Shown here piece by piece: positions 1 through 6,810 of a stretch of 16,633 nucleotides of DNA. The notes under the pieces were generated by a model. It had not been told where the DNA came from. It did not search any database and saw only the letters and a program-made list of their open reading frames with translations. The stretch spans positions 1 to 16,633 of the forward strand of contig JAPKCE010000009.1 of NCBI GenBank assembly GCA_028823075.1, in the 5' to 3' direction. The position numbers and the translations under genes are program-made. Each line of letters begins with the position of its first letter. Position 1 is the stretch's first letter. Source of the DNA: Myxococcota bacterium (lineage in GTDB: Bacteria; Myxococcota; UBA4151).

Positions 1-560
1 TGGCGCCGCGCACGAGTATTCACGGCGTTTTTGTTGATATTTTGGGTCAAGGCGTACTGCTTCTCGGTAAATCGGGCATCGGCAAATCTGAATGTGCCTT
101 AAGCTTGCTGGCGCGCGGTCATCGCTTGATCGCCGACGATGTGGTGGAGATTCTCCAAGCCGGTACTTCGGTCATCGGCCGCGGCGTCGAGTTAATGCGC
201 CACCTTTTGGAGATTCGCGGCCTAGGCATCGTCGATGTTAAAGAGCTCTATGGTATTGCCGCCGTGCGCGACGTAAAAAGGGTGGATATGGTCGTTGAAC
301 TGGCGGCGTGGCGCGAGGGGATGCAAGTCGACCGCCTCGGTCTCGATCAGCAGTATTACACCTTGTTAAACGTTGAGCTTCCCTATGTGGTGATTCCCGT
401 GCGACCGGGGCGTGACCTGGCGACGATGATCGAAGTCGCGGCGCGCAACCAATTACTGCGCGCTGGTCAGATTCATAGTTCTCAGGATTTTTCGCAGCGC
501 CTGAGTCGCCAGGTCGAGCGTAATTACCTGCGAAACCTAGGCGAGGGAGAAAAAAGGTGA
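1..560 (+). CDS. hprK: HPr kinase/phosphorylase, C-terminal catalytic part (5' end outside window)
   Basis: The reading frame is open from base 3, so the gene begins before the window; the first in-frame start-like codon (TTG at 42) lies inside the P-loop region and is not the true start. About 185 residues are visible. They include the Walker A motif GKSGIGKS, the following RGHRLIADD segment, and the family signature EIRGLGIVDVKELYG, then the PVRPGRDLATMIEVAARN segment typical of the C-terminal end. In this family the enzyme phosphorylates HPr on a serine using ATP or pyrophosphate and also removes that phosphate. The N-terminal domain (about 130 residues) is missing only because of the window edge. 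The stop codon overlaps the rapZ GTG start by four bases (GTGA), so the two are translationally coupled. The HPr downstream has the matching Ser46. Identification is very secure. Confidence 0.96.
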   Translation, partial: APRTSIHGVFVDILGQGVLLLGKSGIGKSECALSLLARGHRLIADDVVEILQAGTSVIGRGVELMRHLLEIRGLGIVDVKELYGIAAVRDVKRVDMVVELAAWREGMQVDRLGLDQQYYTLLNVELPYVVIPVRPGRDLATMIEVAARNQLLRAGQIHSSQDFSQRLSRQVERNYLRNLGEGEKR

Positions 561-1396
561 GTCGTTTGGTAGTGATGGCCGGTCTGTCGGGCTCCGGCAA
601 GTCAACGGCCCTCAATATGCTTGAGGACCTCGGTTACGCTGTGGTTCAAAACCTGCCGGCCGACCTCGGGGAGTCTTGGTTGAAATGGGCGCGCTCACAG
701 CATCCCGACCGGCCCTTGGCCATCGGCTTACACCTGCCTTCAAGTCCTCAAGATCTACCGCAGTGGGTTAGCGATGAGGCTGCTCAGACCATCTGTTTGG
801 AAGCTGATGACGCTGTGCTTGTGCGGCGCTTTTCGGAGACCCGTCGTCGCCATCCGTGGTCGACGAGTTGGGATACCTTGGTGGAGACGTTGCGTCAGGA
901 GCGCGTCTGTTTGGCCGGTTATCGCGAGCATTGCGATCACCATGTCGATACCACCTCGATGCGCGCCTCGGAGCTGCGCGATTGGGTGCTGGAGACCTTT
1001 GCTATTGGAGCGCATCGAGTTCAACTCAACATCGTTACTTTCGGTTTCAAGCGGGGCGTACCGCCCTATGTTGATCTTTGTTTTGATGTTCGTTTTTTAC
1101 CCAACCCCTACTGGGATCTCGACCTAAGACCTTTGACTGGGCACGACGCCCAGGTCGCCGATTACGTTCTTGAGCAAAGCGACGCGCAGCGCTGGCTTAG
1201 CGAGCAGACTGATGCCATCCATTGGCAATACGAGGCCTTCGCTCGGGCGGGAAAGAGTTATCTGACCATTGGCGTCGGCTGTACCGGTGGGCGGCATCGT
1301 TCGGTTGCGATGGGCTTGGCGCTCGCCGAGGGTCTTCAAACCAAAGGTCTTCTCGTCAATATGCGCCATCGCGAGACTCCCGCTCCCGAAGTCTGA
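557..1396 (+). CDS. rapZ: RapZ/YvcJ-family nucleotide-binding protein
   Basis: This 279-residue protein is near the 284 residues of E. coli RapZ. The N-terminal Walker A is GLSGSGKST at residues 9-17. A VDTTSMRASELRDWV segment corresponds to the family's conserved DT(S/T) region. The C-terminal half has the hallmark stretches FGFKRGVPPYVDLCFDVRF, LPNPYW, LRPLTGHD, and IGVGCTGGRHRSVA, ending in VNMRHRE. RapZ binds nucleotides; in E. coli it is an RNA-binding adaptor that targets the small RNA GlmZ to RNase E, but outside enterobacteria its role is less clear and cannot be assumed here. The GTG start overlaps the hprK stop and has a GGGAG-type ribosome site about 7-8 bases upstream. Its position between hprK and PTS genes is a conserved neighbourhood in many proteobacteria, suggesting a link to cell-wall precursor or carbon control. 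Confidence 0.95.
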   Translation: MSRLVVMAGLSGSGKSTALNMLEDLGYAVVQNLPADLGESWLKWARSQHPDRPLAIGLHLPSSPQDLPQWVSDEAAQTICLEADDAVLVRRFSETRRRHPWSTSWDTLVETLRQERVCLAGYREHCDHHVDTTSMRASELRDWVLETFAIGAHRVQLNIVTFGFKRGVPPYVDLCFDVRFLPNPYWDLDLRPLTGHDAQVADYVLEQSDAQRWLSEQTDAIHWQYEAFARAGKSYLTIGVGCTGGRHRSVAMGLALAEGLQTKGLLVNMRHRETPAPEV

Positions 1397-1482
1397 CCGA
1401 GTTGTGACAAAGCGCAGGCAATTCCTTTGTTTTATGGGGATCAAGCCTGTGTTAGCTGGCGCCCGACTTGGGAGTGCAACAA

Positions 1483-1920
1483 ATGATCGGTGTGGTTTTG
1501 GTTACCCATGGCGGGCTCGGGGCGTCCCTTTTAGAGGCTGCCGCTTGGATCGTTGGCGCACCTCTTGATGGGGTCGTTAGCGTCGCTATGGACCGTCTTG
1601 ATAATGCAGACGCCCAAGCGAAAGATATCGCTAACGCTGTAAGCCGTTTCGCCGATGGCGCTGTCATTTTAACTGATGTTTTTGGTGGGACCCCACAAAA
1701 CTTGGCTCTCACCTTACTCGCCGAGGGGCGGGTCGATGTGGTTAGTGGTGTTAACTTGCCTATGGTTTTGGCGGTTTTAGCAGCGCGTGAAGTCTGCAGC
1801 GATGTGCATGAGTTTGCGCTCGCTCTTCACAGGCGCGCTCAGGCTTCTATGGTGGTCGCTGGCGAGACCTTGCGTCGTCACGCCGAAGCTTCCAAAGAGT
1901 TACCGGCGGTGAGCTCATGA
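1483..1920 (+). CDS. PTS system mannose-family EIIA component
   Basis: This 145-residue single-domain EIIA belongs to the mannose/fructose family. It opens with MIGVVLVTHGGLG, where His9 in the THG motif is the expected phosphorylation site. TDVFGGTPQNLAL (about residues 65-77) and VVSGVNLPMVL (about 86-96) are further family hallmarks. I chose ATG at 1483 over the in-frame TTG at 1468, because GGGAG at 1470-1474 sits eight bases upstream and family members begin directly with this segment. The stop overlaps the HPr start (ATGA), so translation is coupled. No EIIB, EIIC or EIID partner is present, so it more likely acts as a phosphorylation-dependent regulator than in sugar uptake. An 86-base gap separates it from rapZ, the largest gap inside this operon. 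Confidence 0.93.
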   Translation: MIGVVLVTHGGLGASLLEAAAWIVGAPLDGVVSVAMDRLDNADAQAKDIANAVSRFADGAVILTDVFGGTPQNLALTLLAEGRVDVVSGVNLPMVLAVLAAREVCSDVHEFALALHRRAQASMVVAGETLRRHAEASKELPAVSS

Positions 1921-2186
1921 CGAGCGCAAGTTTTACTCTAAAAAACCGTCTCGGCCTGCATGCCCGTGCGGCGGCGCGTTTAGCCGCCGTACTCAACGAA
2001 GCCAGCGACGATGTTTGGGTTGAATACAACGGCCGCCGGGTCAACGGGAAATCGGTTCTCGGTCTGTTGATGTTGGCGGCGCCAATGGGCACTGAGTTCC
2101 AGATTGAACTCGAAGATTCCGATGCCAAAAAAGTACTTGAAGCGGTGAGTGTTCTTATAGAAAGCCGTTTCGGCGAAGCCGAGTGA
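1917..2186 (+). CDS. HPr-family phosphocarrier protein (NPr-like)
   Basis: This 89-residue protein has the usual HPr length. The active-site motif is GLHARAA with His15 as the EI-phosphorylated residue and Arg17 beside it. The position often occupied by Pro18 is Ala, as is common in NPr-type HPr proteins of proteobacteria. The regulatory serine falls exactly at Ser46 in VNGKSVLGLLMLA, the substrate site for HprK. The protein should pass phosphate from EI to the EIIA encoded just upstream, with Ser46 phosphorylation modulating that flow. It starts with ATG inside the EIIA stop and its stop overlaps the GTG of ptsI. Presence of both His15 and Ser46 together with hprK in the same operon supports a complete dual-control circuit. 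The choice between ptsH and ptsO as the name cannot be settled here. Confidence 0.96.
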   Translation: MTSASFTLKNRLGLHARAAARLAAVLNEASDDVWVEYNGRRVNGKSVLGLLMLAAPMGTEFQIELEDSDAKKVLEAVSVLIESRFGEAE

Positions 2187-3922
2187 TCAACTCCGGCCGC
2201 CGCATGCTCAATGGGTTTCCGGTAGGTCATGGTTGGGTTCAGGGTATCGTTCGATGCCTTGCCGGCCACAACGCCGCTGTTCCTCATCGTCATCTCAACG
2301 TCGACCGCTTAGACTATGAGTTGCAATGCTTTGATGGCGCCGTACAGGCGGTCGCTTCACGGATACGTTCGGTGATCGAGCAGTTACGCTCGAGCGATGC
2401 TTTTATGGCTGATGGCGGCGATGTGCTGGCCGCTCATGTCAGCATTATCGAAGACCCTGAACTGCGTAGTCGCGTTGAACGGGTTATCAGGGAGGCCCAT
2501 ATCAACGCGGGCTGGGCCTTGGATCGGGTTCTCGAAGATGTTGAACTCGAATTTGGCTCGCTAAACGACCCCTATATAGCCGCACGCATGCTCGATATCC
2601 GTCAGGTTTTTCATCGTTTGCAGCGCGAGTTGGTCGGCGGCCAGTTAATCGAAACGGGTGTGCCGGAAATAGGCCCTGGTGAGGTGTTGGTTGCGCACGA
2701 CCTCGAGCCGGTTATCGCAATGCAGATTCTGCAGCAAAAACCGGCCGCGATCATCACCGAAGAAGGAACAGCGACATCGCATTTAGCTTTGCTCTGTCGA
2801 GCCTTGCGCGTGCCTGCGATGGTGGGTGTTGCTGGTGCATCTGAGGGTTTACTGGCCGGCGATAAGGTGCTCATCGACCTCGAAGAGGGTTTGGTCGTTC
2901 GCGACCCAGACCGTCGCGACCTTGCGCTGGCTCAGGTCCATCGTGACGAAGGCGAACTGTCGCTGGTCGACCCGGAGCTTCCGGCTCTGAGCCTCGACGG
3001 CGAACGCGTCCATTTACACGCCAATCTCGACGTTGTGGGTTCGATGAACGACGCTCTCAGCGAAGGTGCTGAGGGCATCGGCTTGTTCCGCAGCGAATAT
3101 CTGTTTCTCAGCGGTGAATTTCAGAGCGTTGACGCCCAGGCGAGAGTCTATGGTGATCTGCTTGAGCATTGCCCCGGCCCAGTGGTTGTACGCACTTTTG
3201 ATGTGGGGTCGGATAAACTCCCTTTAGGTAGCAGTTGGGAGCCTAACCCTGCGCTGGGTCTGCGCGCATTGCGCAGTTACCAGGTCGACCCGAGCAGTTT
3301 TCGCAACCAATTGCGGGCTTTAATGCAGGTGGCGAGCGACGATGCGCGCCTGCATATCATGTTGCCGATGGTCGATGGTGTGGAGAGTTGGCTGTGGGCC
3401 GCCGAAGAGATTGATCTTATCGCCGCTTCGGCCGGTAAACAGCGCGGCCGGGATTTTCTGCTCGGTGCTATGGTCGAGCTTCCAAGTCTTGTTTTTGTGA
3501 TCGAAAGTTTAGTAGAGAAGGTCGACTTTCTCAGCCTCGGTACCAACGATTTACTACAATACTTGTTGGCGGTTGACCGCCAAAACCCTGTCCTCGCAAA
3601 GTACAGCCCCATCACCCACCCTGCGCTGTTAAAGGTTATCGACCGTGTTGTAGCGGCAGCGCGCGCTGCGGACATTCCCCTGAGTTGTTGCGGCGAGATG
3701 GCATCCAGACCTCTTGGAGTCATGATCCTGGTCGGTTTGGGTCTGCGCAGTTTATCGCTTCCGCCTTCGGAACTTGCGTTGATACGCACTTTTCTTCGAC
3801 GCTCAGAGTTGTCGGTTTTCGAGGGCTTAGCCCAAAAGGCTTTAACGCTGTCACATGCTGGAGCCATCGAGGAGATGCTCACGGGGCATTATCAGGACTG
3901 GAAAGCCGCGCAGCGCCGCTAA
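2183..3922 (+). CDS. ptsI: Phosphoenolpyruvate-protein phosphotransferase (PTS enzyme I)
   Basis: This 579-residue protein matches normal enzyme I (about 570-575). There is no N-terminal GAF domain, so it is the EI-Ile... type of plain EI rather than the longer EI-Ntr form. The swivel domain carries the phosphorylatable His200 in GTATSHLALL. The PEP-binding barrel follows, with FDVGSDK, NPALGLRALR, LPMVDGVES, GAMVELPS, DFLSLGTNDLLQYLLAVDR, and the catalytic cysteine Cys503 in SCCGEMAS. It transfers phosphate from PEP to HPr. The GTG at 2183 overlaps the HPr stop and gives coupling; ATG at 2204 is an alternative that would remove seven residues and neither has a strong ribosome site. The gene ends one base before the convergent rsfS stop, with no visible terminator between them. 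Confidence 0.96.
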   Translation: MINSGRRMLNGFPVGHGWVQGIVRCLAGHNAAVPHRHLNVDRLDYELQCFDGAVQAVASRIRSVIEQLRSSDAFMADGGDVLAAHVSIIEDPELRSRVERVIREAHINAGWALDRVLEDVELEFGSLNDPYIAARMLDIRQVFHRLQRELVGGQLIETGVPEIGPGEVLVAHDLEPVIAMQILQQKPAAIITEEGTATSHLALLCRALRVPAMVGVAGASEGLLAGDKVLIDLEEGLVVRDPDRRDLALAQVHRDEGELSLVDPELPALSLDGERVHLHANLDVVGSMNDALSEGAEGIGLFRSEYLFLSGEFQSVDAQARVYGDLLEHCPGPVVVRTFDVGSDKLPLGSSWEPNPALGLRALRSYQVDPSSFRNQLRALMQVASDDARLHIMLPMVDGVESWLWAAEEIDLIAASAGKQRGRDFLLGAMVELPSLVFVIESLVEKVDFLSLGTNDLLQYLLAVDRQNPVLAKYSPITHPALLKVIDRVVAAARAADIPLSCCGEMASRPLGVMILVGLGLRSLSLPPSELALIRTFLRRSELSVFEGLAQKALTLSHAGAIEEMLTGHYQDWKAAQRR

Positions 3923-3923
3923 T

Positions 3924-4322
3924 TTAAAACGGCGACTGCTCGGTGACAAAACCGAGGGGAATCTCCGGCGCATCGGCCCATAATGATTCGAGATCATAGT
4001 ACATGCGGGCTGGGCGGTAAAACACGTGCACCACCACATCGCCGTGATCGGCAAGAACCCAATTACCGCTCTGGGAGCCCTCGAGGCCGATGGTCGGCAT
4101 CCCGAGTTCGTTGGCGCGTTTGCTGATACGGTCTGCGATGGCTCGCACTTGGCGATCCGAAGCACCCGAAACAAAGAGCATAACGTCCGTATAAGCGCAG
4201 CGCCCACGCAGGTCGAGAAGGCGAATATTCTCGCCTTTTACGTCGTCGGCCGCCGATGCAAGTTTAAGCCCAAGGGCCACGATCTCATCTGTTTCATTGT
4301 TGCTCAAGAGGGCCACCTTCAC
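3924..4322 (-). CDS. rsfS: Ribosomal silencing factor RsfS (Iojap/YbeB family)
   Basis: This 132-residue protein is within the normal size for RsfS. Recognisable family parts are LLDLRGRCAYTDVMLFVSG, ASDRQVRAIADRI, EGSQSGNWVLADHGDVVVHVF and YYDLESLWADAP near the C-terminus. RsfS binds ribosomal protein L14 (uL14) and blocks joining of the two ribosomal subunits when nutrients are short. The GTG at 4322 follows the stop of the upstream lipoprotein gene by four bases, so it is the third gene of an operon with two envelope proteins. This is not the common nadD-rsfS arrangement. Stop codons of rsfS and ptsI are separated by a single base, so the two convergent transcripts must overlap or share a terminator I cannot see. 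Confidence 0.94.
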   Translation of the reverse strand: MKVALLSNNETDEIVALGLKLASAADDVKGENIRLLDLRGRCAYTDVMLFVSGASDRQVRAIADRISKRANELGMPTIGLEGSQSGNWVLADHGDVVVHVFYRPARMYYDLESLWADAPEIPLGFVTEQSPF

Positions 4323-4326
4323 CGCA

Positions 4327-5343
4327 TTAACGTCCGCCTACTGCACGGCCTTTTGCCTCGCTGTCTAGGTCAACATGAGTTGTTGTTCCAGCGTCGCCGC
4401 TCGGAACTAATGTCAAGCCTTCTTTCTTCAGAAATTCGGTGGCCGGGCGTTGACGCCTTTTACGTCTAAGGGAGCTGAGAAAGTCTTCGGGGGCTTGTAT
4501 CGCAGGGGCTTTACCCAAACTTTGGAACTCGCTTTTAAGGTCAAGTTTTAATTCGCCCATACCGCCTTCGAAGCTACGCTCTGCGACGGCTTTGATCTGG
4601 ATGCGCAAGGGAACACCCAGTTTCTTGTCGACGCAGAACAGTCCTTCGACGCTCTTTAGGCTGAGACTGGCGCGCCACCCTTTTAGTGACTTCAATATAC
4701 CTTTGAGCGAACCGCTTTCAAAAGCAGCCGGGGCAGCCGACTTTCTGATCTGGTAACAAGCTGCCGGGCGCCCAGCGACGCTCTGAGACGATGTCGGTTT
4801 TAGGCTGATCAAGCGGCCGATGAGATCCCAAGCGGACACGCCGAGTGCGAAGGCTTCGTCGGCATGGAAAAGGCGTTTGGAATCCAGGTCTTTGGAAGCG
4901 ATGTAGTCACCGTTTTGATACTTTCGGTAAAGCATCCCGTTGGAGAAAACGATGCGCTGGAAAAATCCGCCGTCGTTGCTAACCGATAGATCCAAAGCCT
5001 CGCTACCCTGCTGGAATCGAAGCTCAGCTTCCTCATAGAGGCTGAGCCCGGGCCCGCCAACCTTTGAGTAAGCTAGCTTGGCGCTCCCTTGCCAAACATG
5101 ATGCGTGGAGAGGCGCAGGCGAGCTTCGCGCCAAGGCATGCGCCATACCCTGTCCAGCAGTTTGCGGTCGCTATGCAGATTGTCGACGGCAATCTTTTGA
5201 CTTGCGGCGATCTCCACCGGGCTCGCGGTCACTGCCGCGCTAACGCGCTGGGCCGCTTTGGCTTTGGCTTGTTGCCGTTGATTGTCGCAGGAGCAGGCCT
5301 GGAGAACGAGGCCGGCAATAAGCAATAAACAAAGATTATTCAC
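4327..5343 (-). CDS. Putative lipoprotein of unknown function
   Basis: I do not recognise the family of this 338-residue protein. The N-terminus is a short lipoprotein signal peptide: hydrophobic residues 3-14, then lipobox LQAC with Cys17 as the predicted lipidated residue and Ser at +2, which would favour outer-membrane sorting. A basic, alanine-rich stretch follows (about 20-45). The centre (about 65-270) alternates short beta-like strands, with phrases such as AELRFQQGSEALDL, GMLYRKYQNGDYIA and GVPLRIQIKAVAE, resembling LolA/LppX-like lipoprotein folds, but this is only an impression. The C-terminal 60 residues are basic and low in structure. The GTG start overlaps the last codons of the upstream DUF4124-like gene by eight bases, and rsfS starts four bases after its stop. 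Expression with rsfS is therefore likely coupled; a functional link is not shown. Confidence 0.8.
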   Translation of the reverse strand: MNNLCLLLIAGLVLQACSCDNQRQQAKAKAAQRVSAAVTASPVEIAASQKIAVDNLHSDRKLLDRVWRMPWREARLRLSTHHVWQGSAKLAYSKVGGPGLSLYEEAELRFQQGSEALDLSVSNDGGFFQRIVFSNGMLYRKYQNGDYIASKDLDSKRLFHADEAFALGVSAWDLIGRLISLKPTSSQSVAGRPAACYQIRKSAAPAAFESGSLKGILKSLKGWRASLSLKSVEGLFCVDKKLGVPLRIQIKAVAERSFEGGMGELKLDLKSEFQSLGKAPAIQAPEDFLSSLRRKRRQRPATEFLKKEGLTLVPSGDAGTTTHVDLDSEAKGRAVGGR

Positions 5344-6094
5344 CGGTGGACAACTTATCTAAGATAGCGTTGCGCTCATCCGCTGCTCCTTGTTGAGAGC
5401 GCACAGCGCCGCGCACCTTGTCGATGATCTCGTAGGGTGCCGATAGGGGGACGGCCATTTTATCTCCCGCCATATTCTTAATCTTCTTGAGGGGGGCGAC
5501 GATATTTTCGGTGGCAACCTTAACTTTTGAGCCAACTGGGGTGTCTCCATACTCTTCGGCGACGAAGAGTAACAGCGCCATGACTGCGCAGGCGAAGGCC
5601 GCCATTCTTAAGAACCCTTGCAGCAGTTTGAGTGCGAAGACGACGAAGATCAGCGCGACAGCGAGAAGCATCCAAGTCGGTGAGCCTTCGGGCAATTGAG
5701 GGGCGGTCGAACCTTTAGAGTCACGACTCTTCGGCGACTTCGGAGCGGCTTTTCCAGTTTCTAGTTCATCAAATTCGTCCGGCTCTTCTTGCAAAAGCTC
5801 GCCTAAAAGCTGCCGAGAGGACTTTTTATTCGATTTTTCGCGGCCGCGGCCGCGCTCTTTTAACCCCTCTAATTGTCTCGAGTTATCGGCTGAAACACCT
5901 GTGTTACTCTCTAAATCACCGAGGACTTGACCCTCATCATCGAGCACAGAAACGTTACGTCGAAAGCGCGGCGGGATGAGTTCAGCATCATCGACTATAT
6001 GCTGATTCCCAACTTCGTCAGTGTACTGAAAGAGGGACGCAAGAGGTTGTATACTCACGGAAAATAGTAGGCAAAGTGCAATATGAGTCCACAT
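5336..6094 (-). CDS. DUF4124-like protein with two membrane segments
   Basis: This is a 252-residue exported or membrane protein when started at ATG 6094. That start has AGGGGGG nine bases upstream and gives a clean signal peptide (residues 1-20, hydrophobic 5-18). An in-frame ATG at 6124 would add ten residues, but its G-run directly touches the start and it would spoil the signal peptide. Right after the signal comes FQYTDEVGNQHIVDD (22-36), which resembles the short DUF4124 motif (YxxxDxxGxxHxxD) found in periplasmic proteins. A charged, low-complexity linker (about 75-135) leads to two hydrophobic helices (about 141-158 and 163-179) and a 70-residue amphipathic C-terminal tail. No enzymatic motif is visible. 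It is first in an operon with a lipoprotein and rsfS. Function is unknown; membrane topology is inferred from hydrophobicity only. Confidence 0.75.
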   Translation of the reverse strand: MWTHIALCLLFSVSIQPLASLFQYTDEVGNQHIVDDAELIPPRFRRNVSVLDDEGQVLGDLESNTGVSADNSRQLEGLKERGRGREKSNKKSSRQLLGELLQEEPDEFDELETGKAAPKSPKSRDSKGSTAPQLPEGSPTWMLLAVALIFVVFALKLLQGFLRMAAFACAVMALLLFVAEEYGDTPVGSKVKVATENIVAPLKKIKNMAGDKMAVPLSAPYEIIDKVRGAVRSQQGAADERNAILDKLSTGE

Positions 6095-6141
6095 GGGTAA
6101 TCGCCCCCCTAGAAGGTCGACCATCCCCCTTTGTGAGATAA

Positions 6142-6171
6142 AATATCAAGTGACTTGAGCAGCTATGTCAC
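6142..6171 (-). promoter_or_regulatory. Candidate sigma-70-type promoter for the DUF4124-lipoprotein-rsfS operon
   Basis: Read on the - strand, GTGACA (6171-6166) matches five of six bases of the -35 consensus, and GATATT (6147-6142) matches four of six of the -10, with an 18-base spacer. Transcription would begin around 6135, upstream of both candidate starts of the first gene (6124 and 6094). The match is by eye and the spacer is one base longer than ideal. Confidence 0.35.
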
Positions 6172-6172
6172 T
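6149..6172. repeat. Inverted repeat overlapping the candidate promoter
   Basis: AGTGAC (6149-6154) and GTCACT (6167-6172) are perfect 6-base inverted arms with 12 bases between them. The repeat covers the -35 element and most of the spacer of the candidate - strand promoter, the place expected for an operator. The arms resemble but do not fit the CRP/FNR spacing (TGTGA-N6-TCACA). The binding protein is unknown and a chance repeat cannot be excluded. Confidence 0.3.
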
Positions 6173-6382
6173 AAAGTATCTACCCTCGCTCAGTGCTTCT
6201 ACTTACGAGCATTTTAAGTTGTAGCCCGCATGGCCAGCGGGATGCACCTAATTGCCTCTGCCGATCCTTTGGCAGAATTCCCCTTGCGCGGCCGATAGGG
6301 CTTCCCTACGTTCCGATCCTAACAAACCCCGTGTCCCGCTGGGGGGCACACAAACAGGCAACGCCTATATTGGAGAATTACC

Positions 6383-6697
6383 ATGGCAACTGTGAACAAG
6401 AACATCCTCGCCGGCCGTTTGGCCGAAAAGACCAACCTCTCGCAGAAGGATGCTGGCCGCGTCCTCAACGCACTGTTCGGCGGCAAATTCGACGGTGACG
6501 ACAACACTGGTCTGATCGCCGAAGCGCTGTCCGCTAAAGAGCAGATCTCGCTTCCCGGTTTTGGTCGCTTCTTCAGCCAGCATCGCAAAGCTCGCACGGG
6601 TCTCAACCCGCAAACCAAGCAGGCCATTCAGATTCCTGCTCGCGATGTGCCGAAGTTCAGTGCCGGCAAGTCCCTCAAGGATGCCACCGCGTCCTGA
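6383..6697 (+). CDS. HU-family DNA-binding protein with an internal insertion
   Basis: This 104-residue protein is a member of the HU/IHF nucleoid protein family, usually about 90 residues. The helical N-terminus has AEKTNLSQKDAGRVLNALF (14-32). The beta-arm part begins at LPGFGRFF (57-64), continues with the signature RKARTGLNPQT (68-78) containing the DNA-intercalating Pro76, and ends with IPARDVPKFSAGKSLKD. The extra length is a Gly/Asp-rich insertion of about eleven residues (33-43) inside the second helix before LIAEAL. HU dimers bend and compact DNA. GGAG lies seven bases before the ATG, and preferred codons (AAC, AAG, CTC, CGC) dominate, pointing to high expression. A strong terminator follows, so it appears monocistronic. 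The insertion is the odd feature; otherwise identification is firm. Confidence 0.93.
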   Translation: MATVNKNILAGRLAEKTNLSQKDAGRVLNALFGGKFDGDDNTGLIAEALSAKEQISLPGFGRFFSQHRKARTGLNPQTKQAIQIPARDVPKFSAGKSLKDATAS

Positions 6698-6713
6698 AGG
6701 TCTGACCTCTAAG

Positions 6714-6733
6714 ATCAGCTTTTATCGGCTGAT
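6714..6733 (+). repeat. Short hairpin downstream of the HU gene
   Basis: ATCAGC (6714-6719) and GCTGAT (6728-6733) form a 6-base stem with an 8-base loop, 17 bases after the HU stop codon and just before the intrinsic terminator. It has no T-run of its own, so it is more likely to protect the 3' end or be fortuitous. Confidence 0.35.
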
Positions 6734-6735
6734 TG

Positions 6736-6775
6736 GAGAAGGGCGTCGACATGGCGCCCTTCTTTCTTTTTTCTG
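6736..6775 (+). terminator. Intrinsic terminator of the HU gene
   Basis: AGAAGGGCG (6737-6745) pairs perfectly with CGCCCTTCT (6755-6763), with an additional G-U pair, giving a GC-rich stem of nine to ten pairs and a 9-base loop. It is followed by TTTCTTTTTTCT, so it has the usual stem plus U-tract form. It separates the HU transcript from the next gene, whose ribosome site begins about 25 bases downstream. Confidence 0.85.
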
Positions 6776-6810
6776 CTTAGTGTAGCGCAGGACAACAAGG
6801 GGGAATAGCG

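Larger units (their letters stand above)
6125..6382. promoter_or_regulatory. Divergent intergenic region between the DUF4124 operon and the HU gene
   Basis: This 258-base stretch has no supported gene and must hold promoters for both directions. Besides the candidate - strand promoter, it contains a 6-base inverted repeat TCTGCC/GGCAGA (6257-6262 and 6271-6276) and a sequence at 6231-6246 with the GG-N10-GC spacing of sigma-54 promoters. A weak TTGCGC-N17-TACGTT pair (6284-6312) is the best sigma-70-like candidate for the HU gene, but it is poor. The HU ribosome site GGAG (6372-6375) sits seven bases before the ATG. Confidence 0.5.

Noticed and set aside
1407..1435. ACAAAG/CTTTGT hairpin followed by TTTTAT between rapZ and the EIIA gene, as a possible intrinsic terminator.
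   Set aside because: The stem has only six pairs with two GC pairs, a 12-base loop and a short interrupted T-run; too weak, and the operon logic argues for read-through.
6271..6287. TTGGCAG...TTGC at 6270-6287 as a sigma-54 promoter.
   Set aside because: The spacing between GG and GC is 13 bases instead of 10, which is not compatible with sigma-54 recognition.
6193..6498. Open frame of 101 codons on the + strand across the divergent gap and into the HU gene.
   Set aside because: It overlaps the certain HU gene in another frame, shows no protein-like composition or ribosome site, and is a chance frame.
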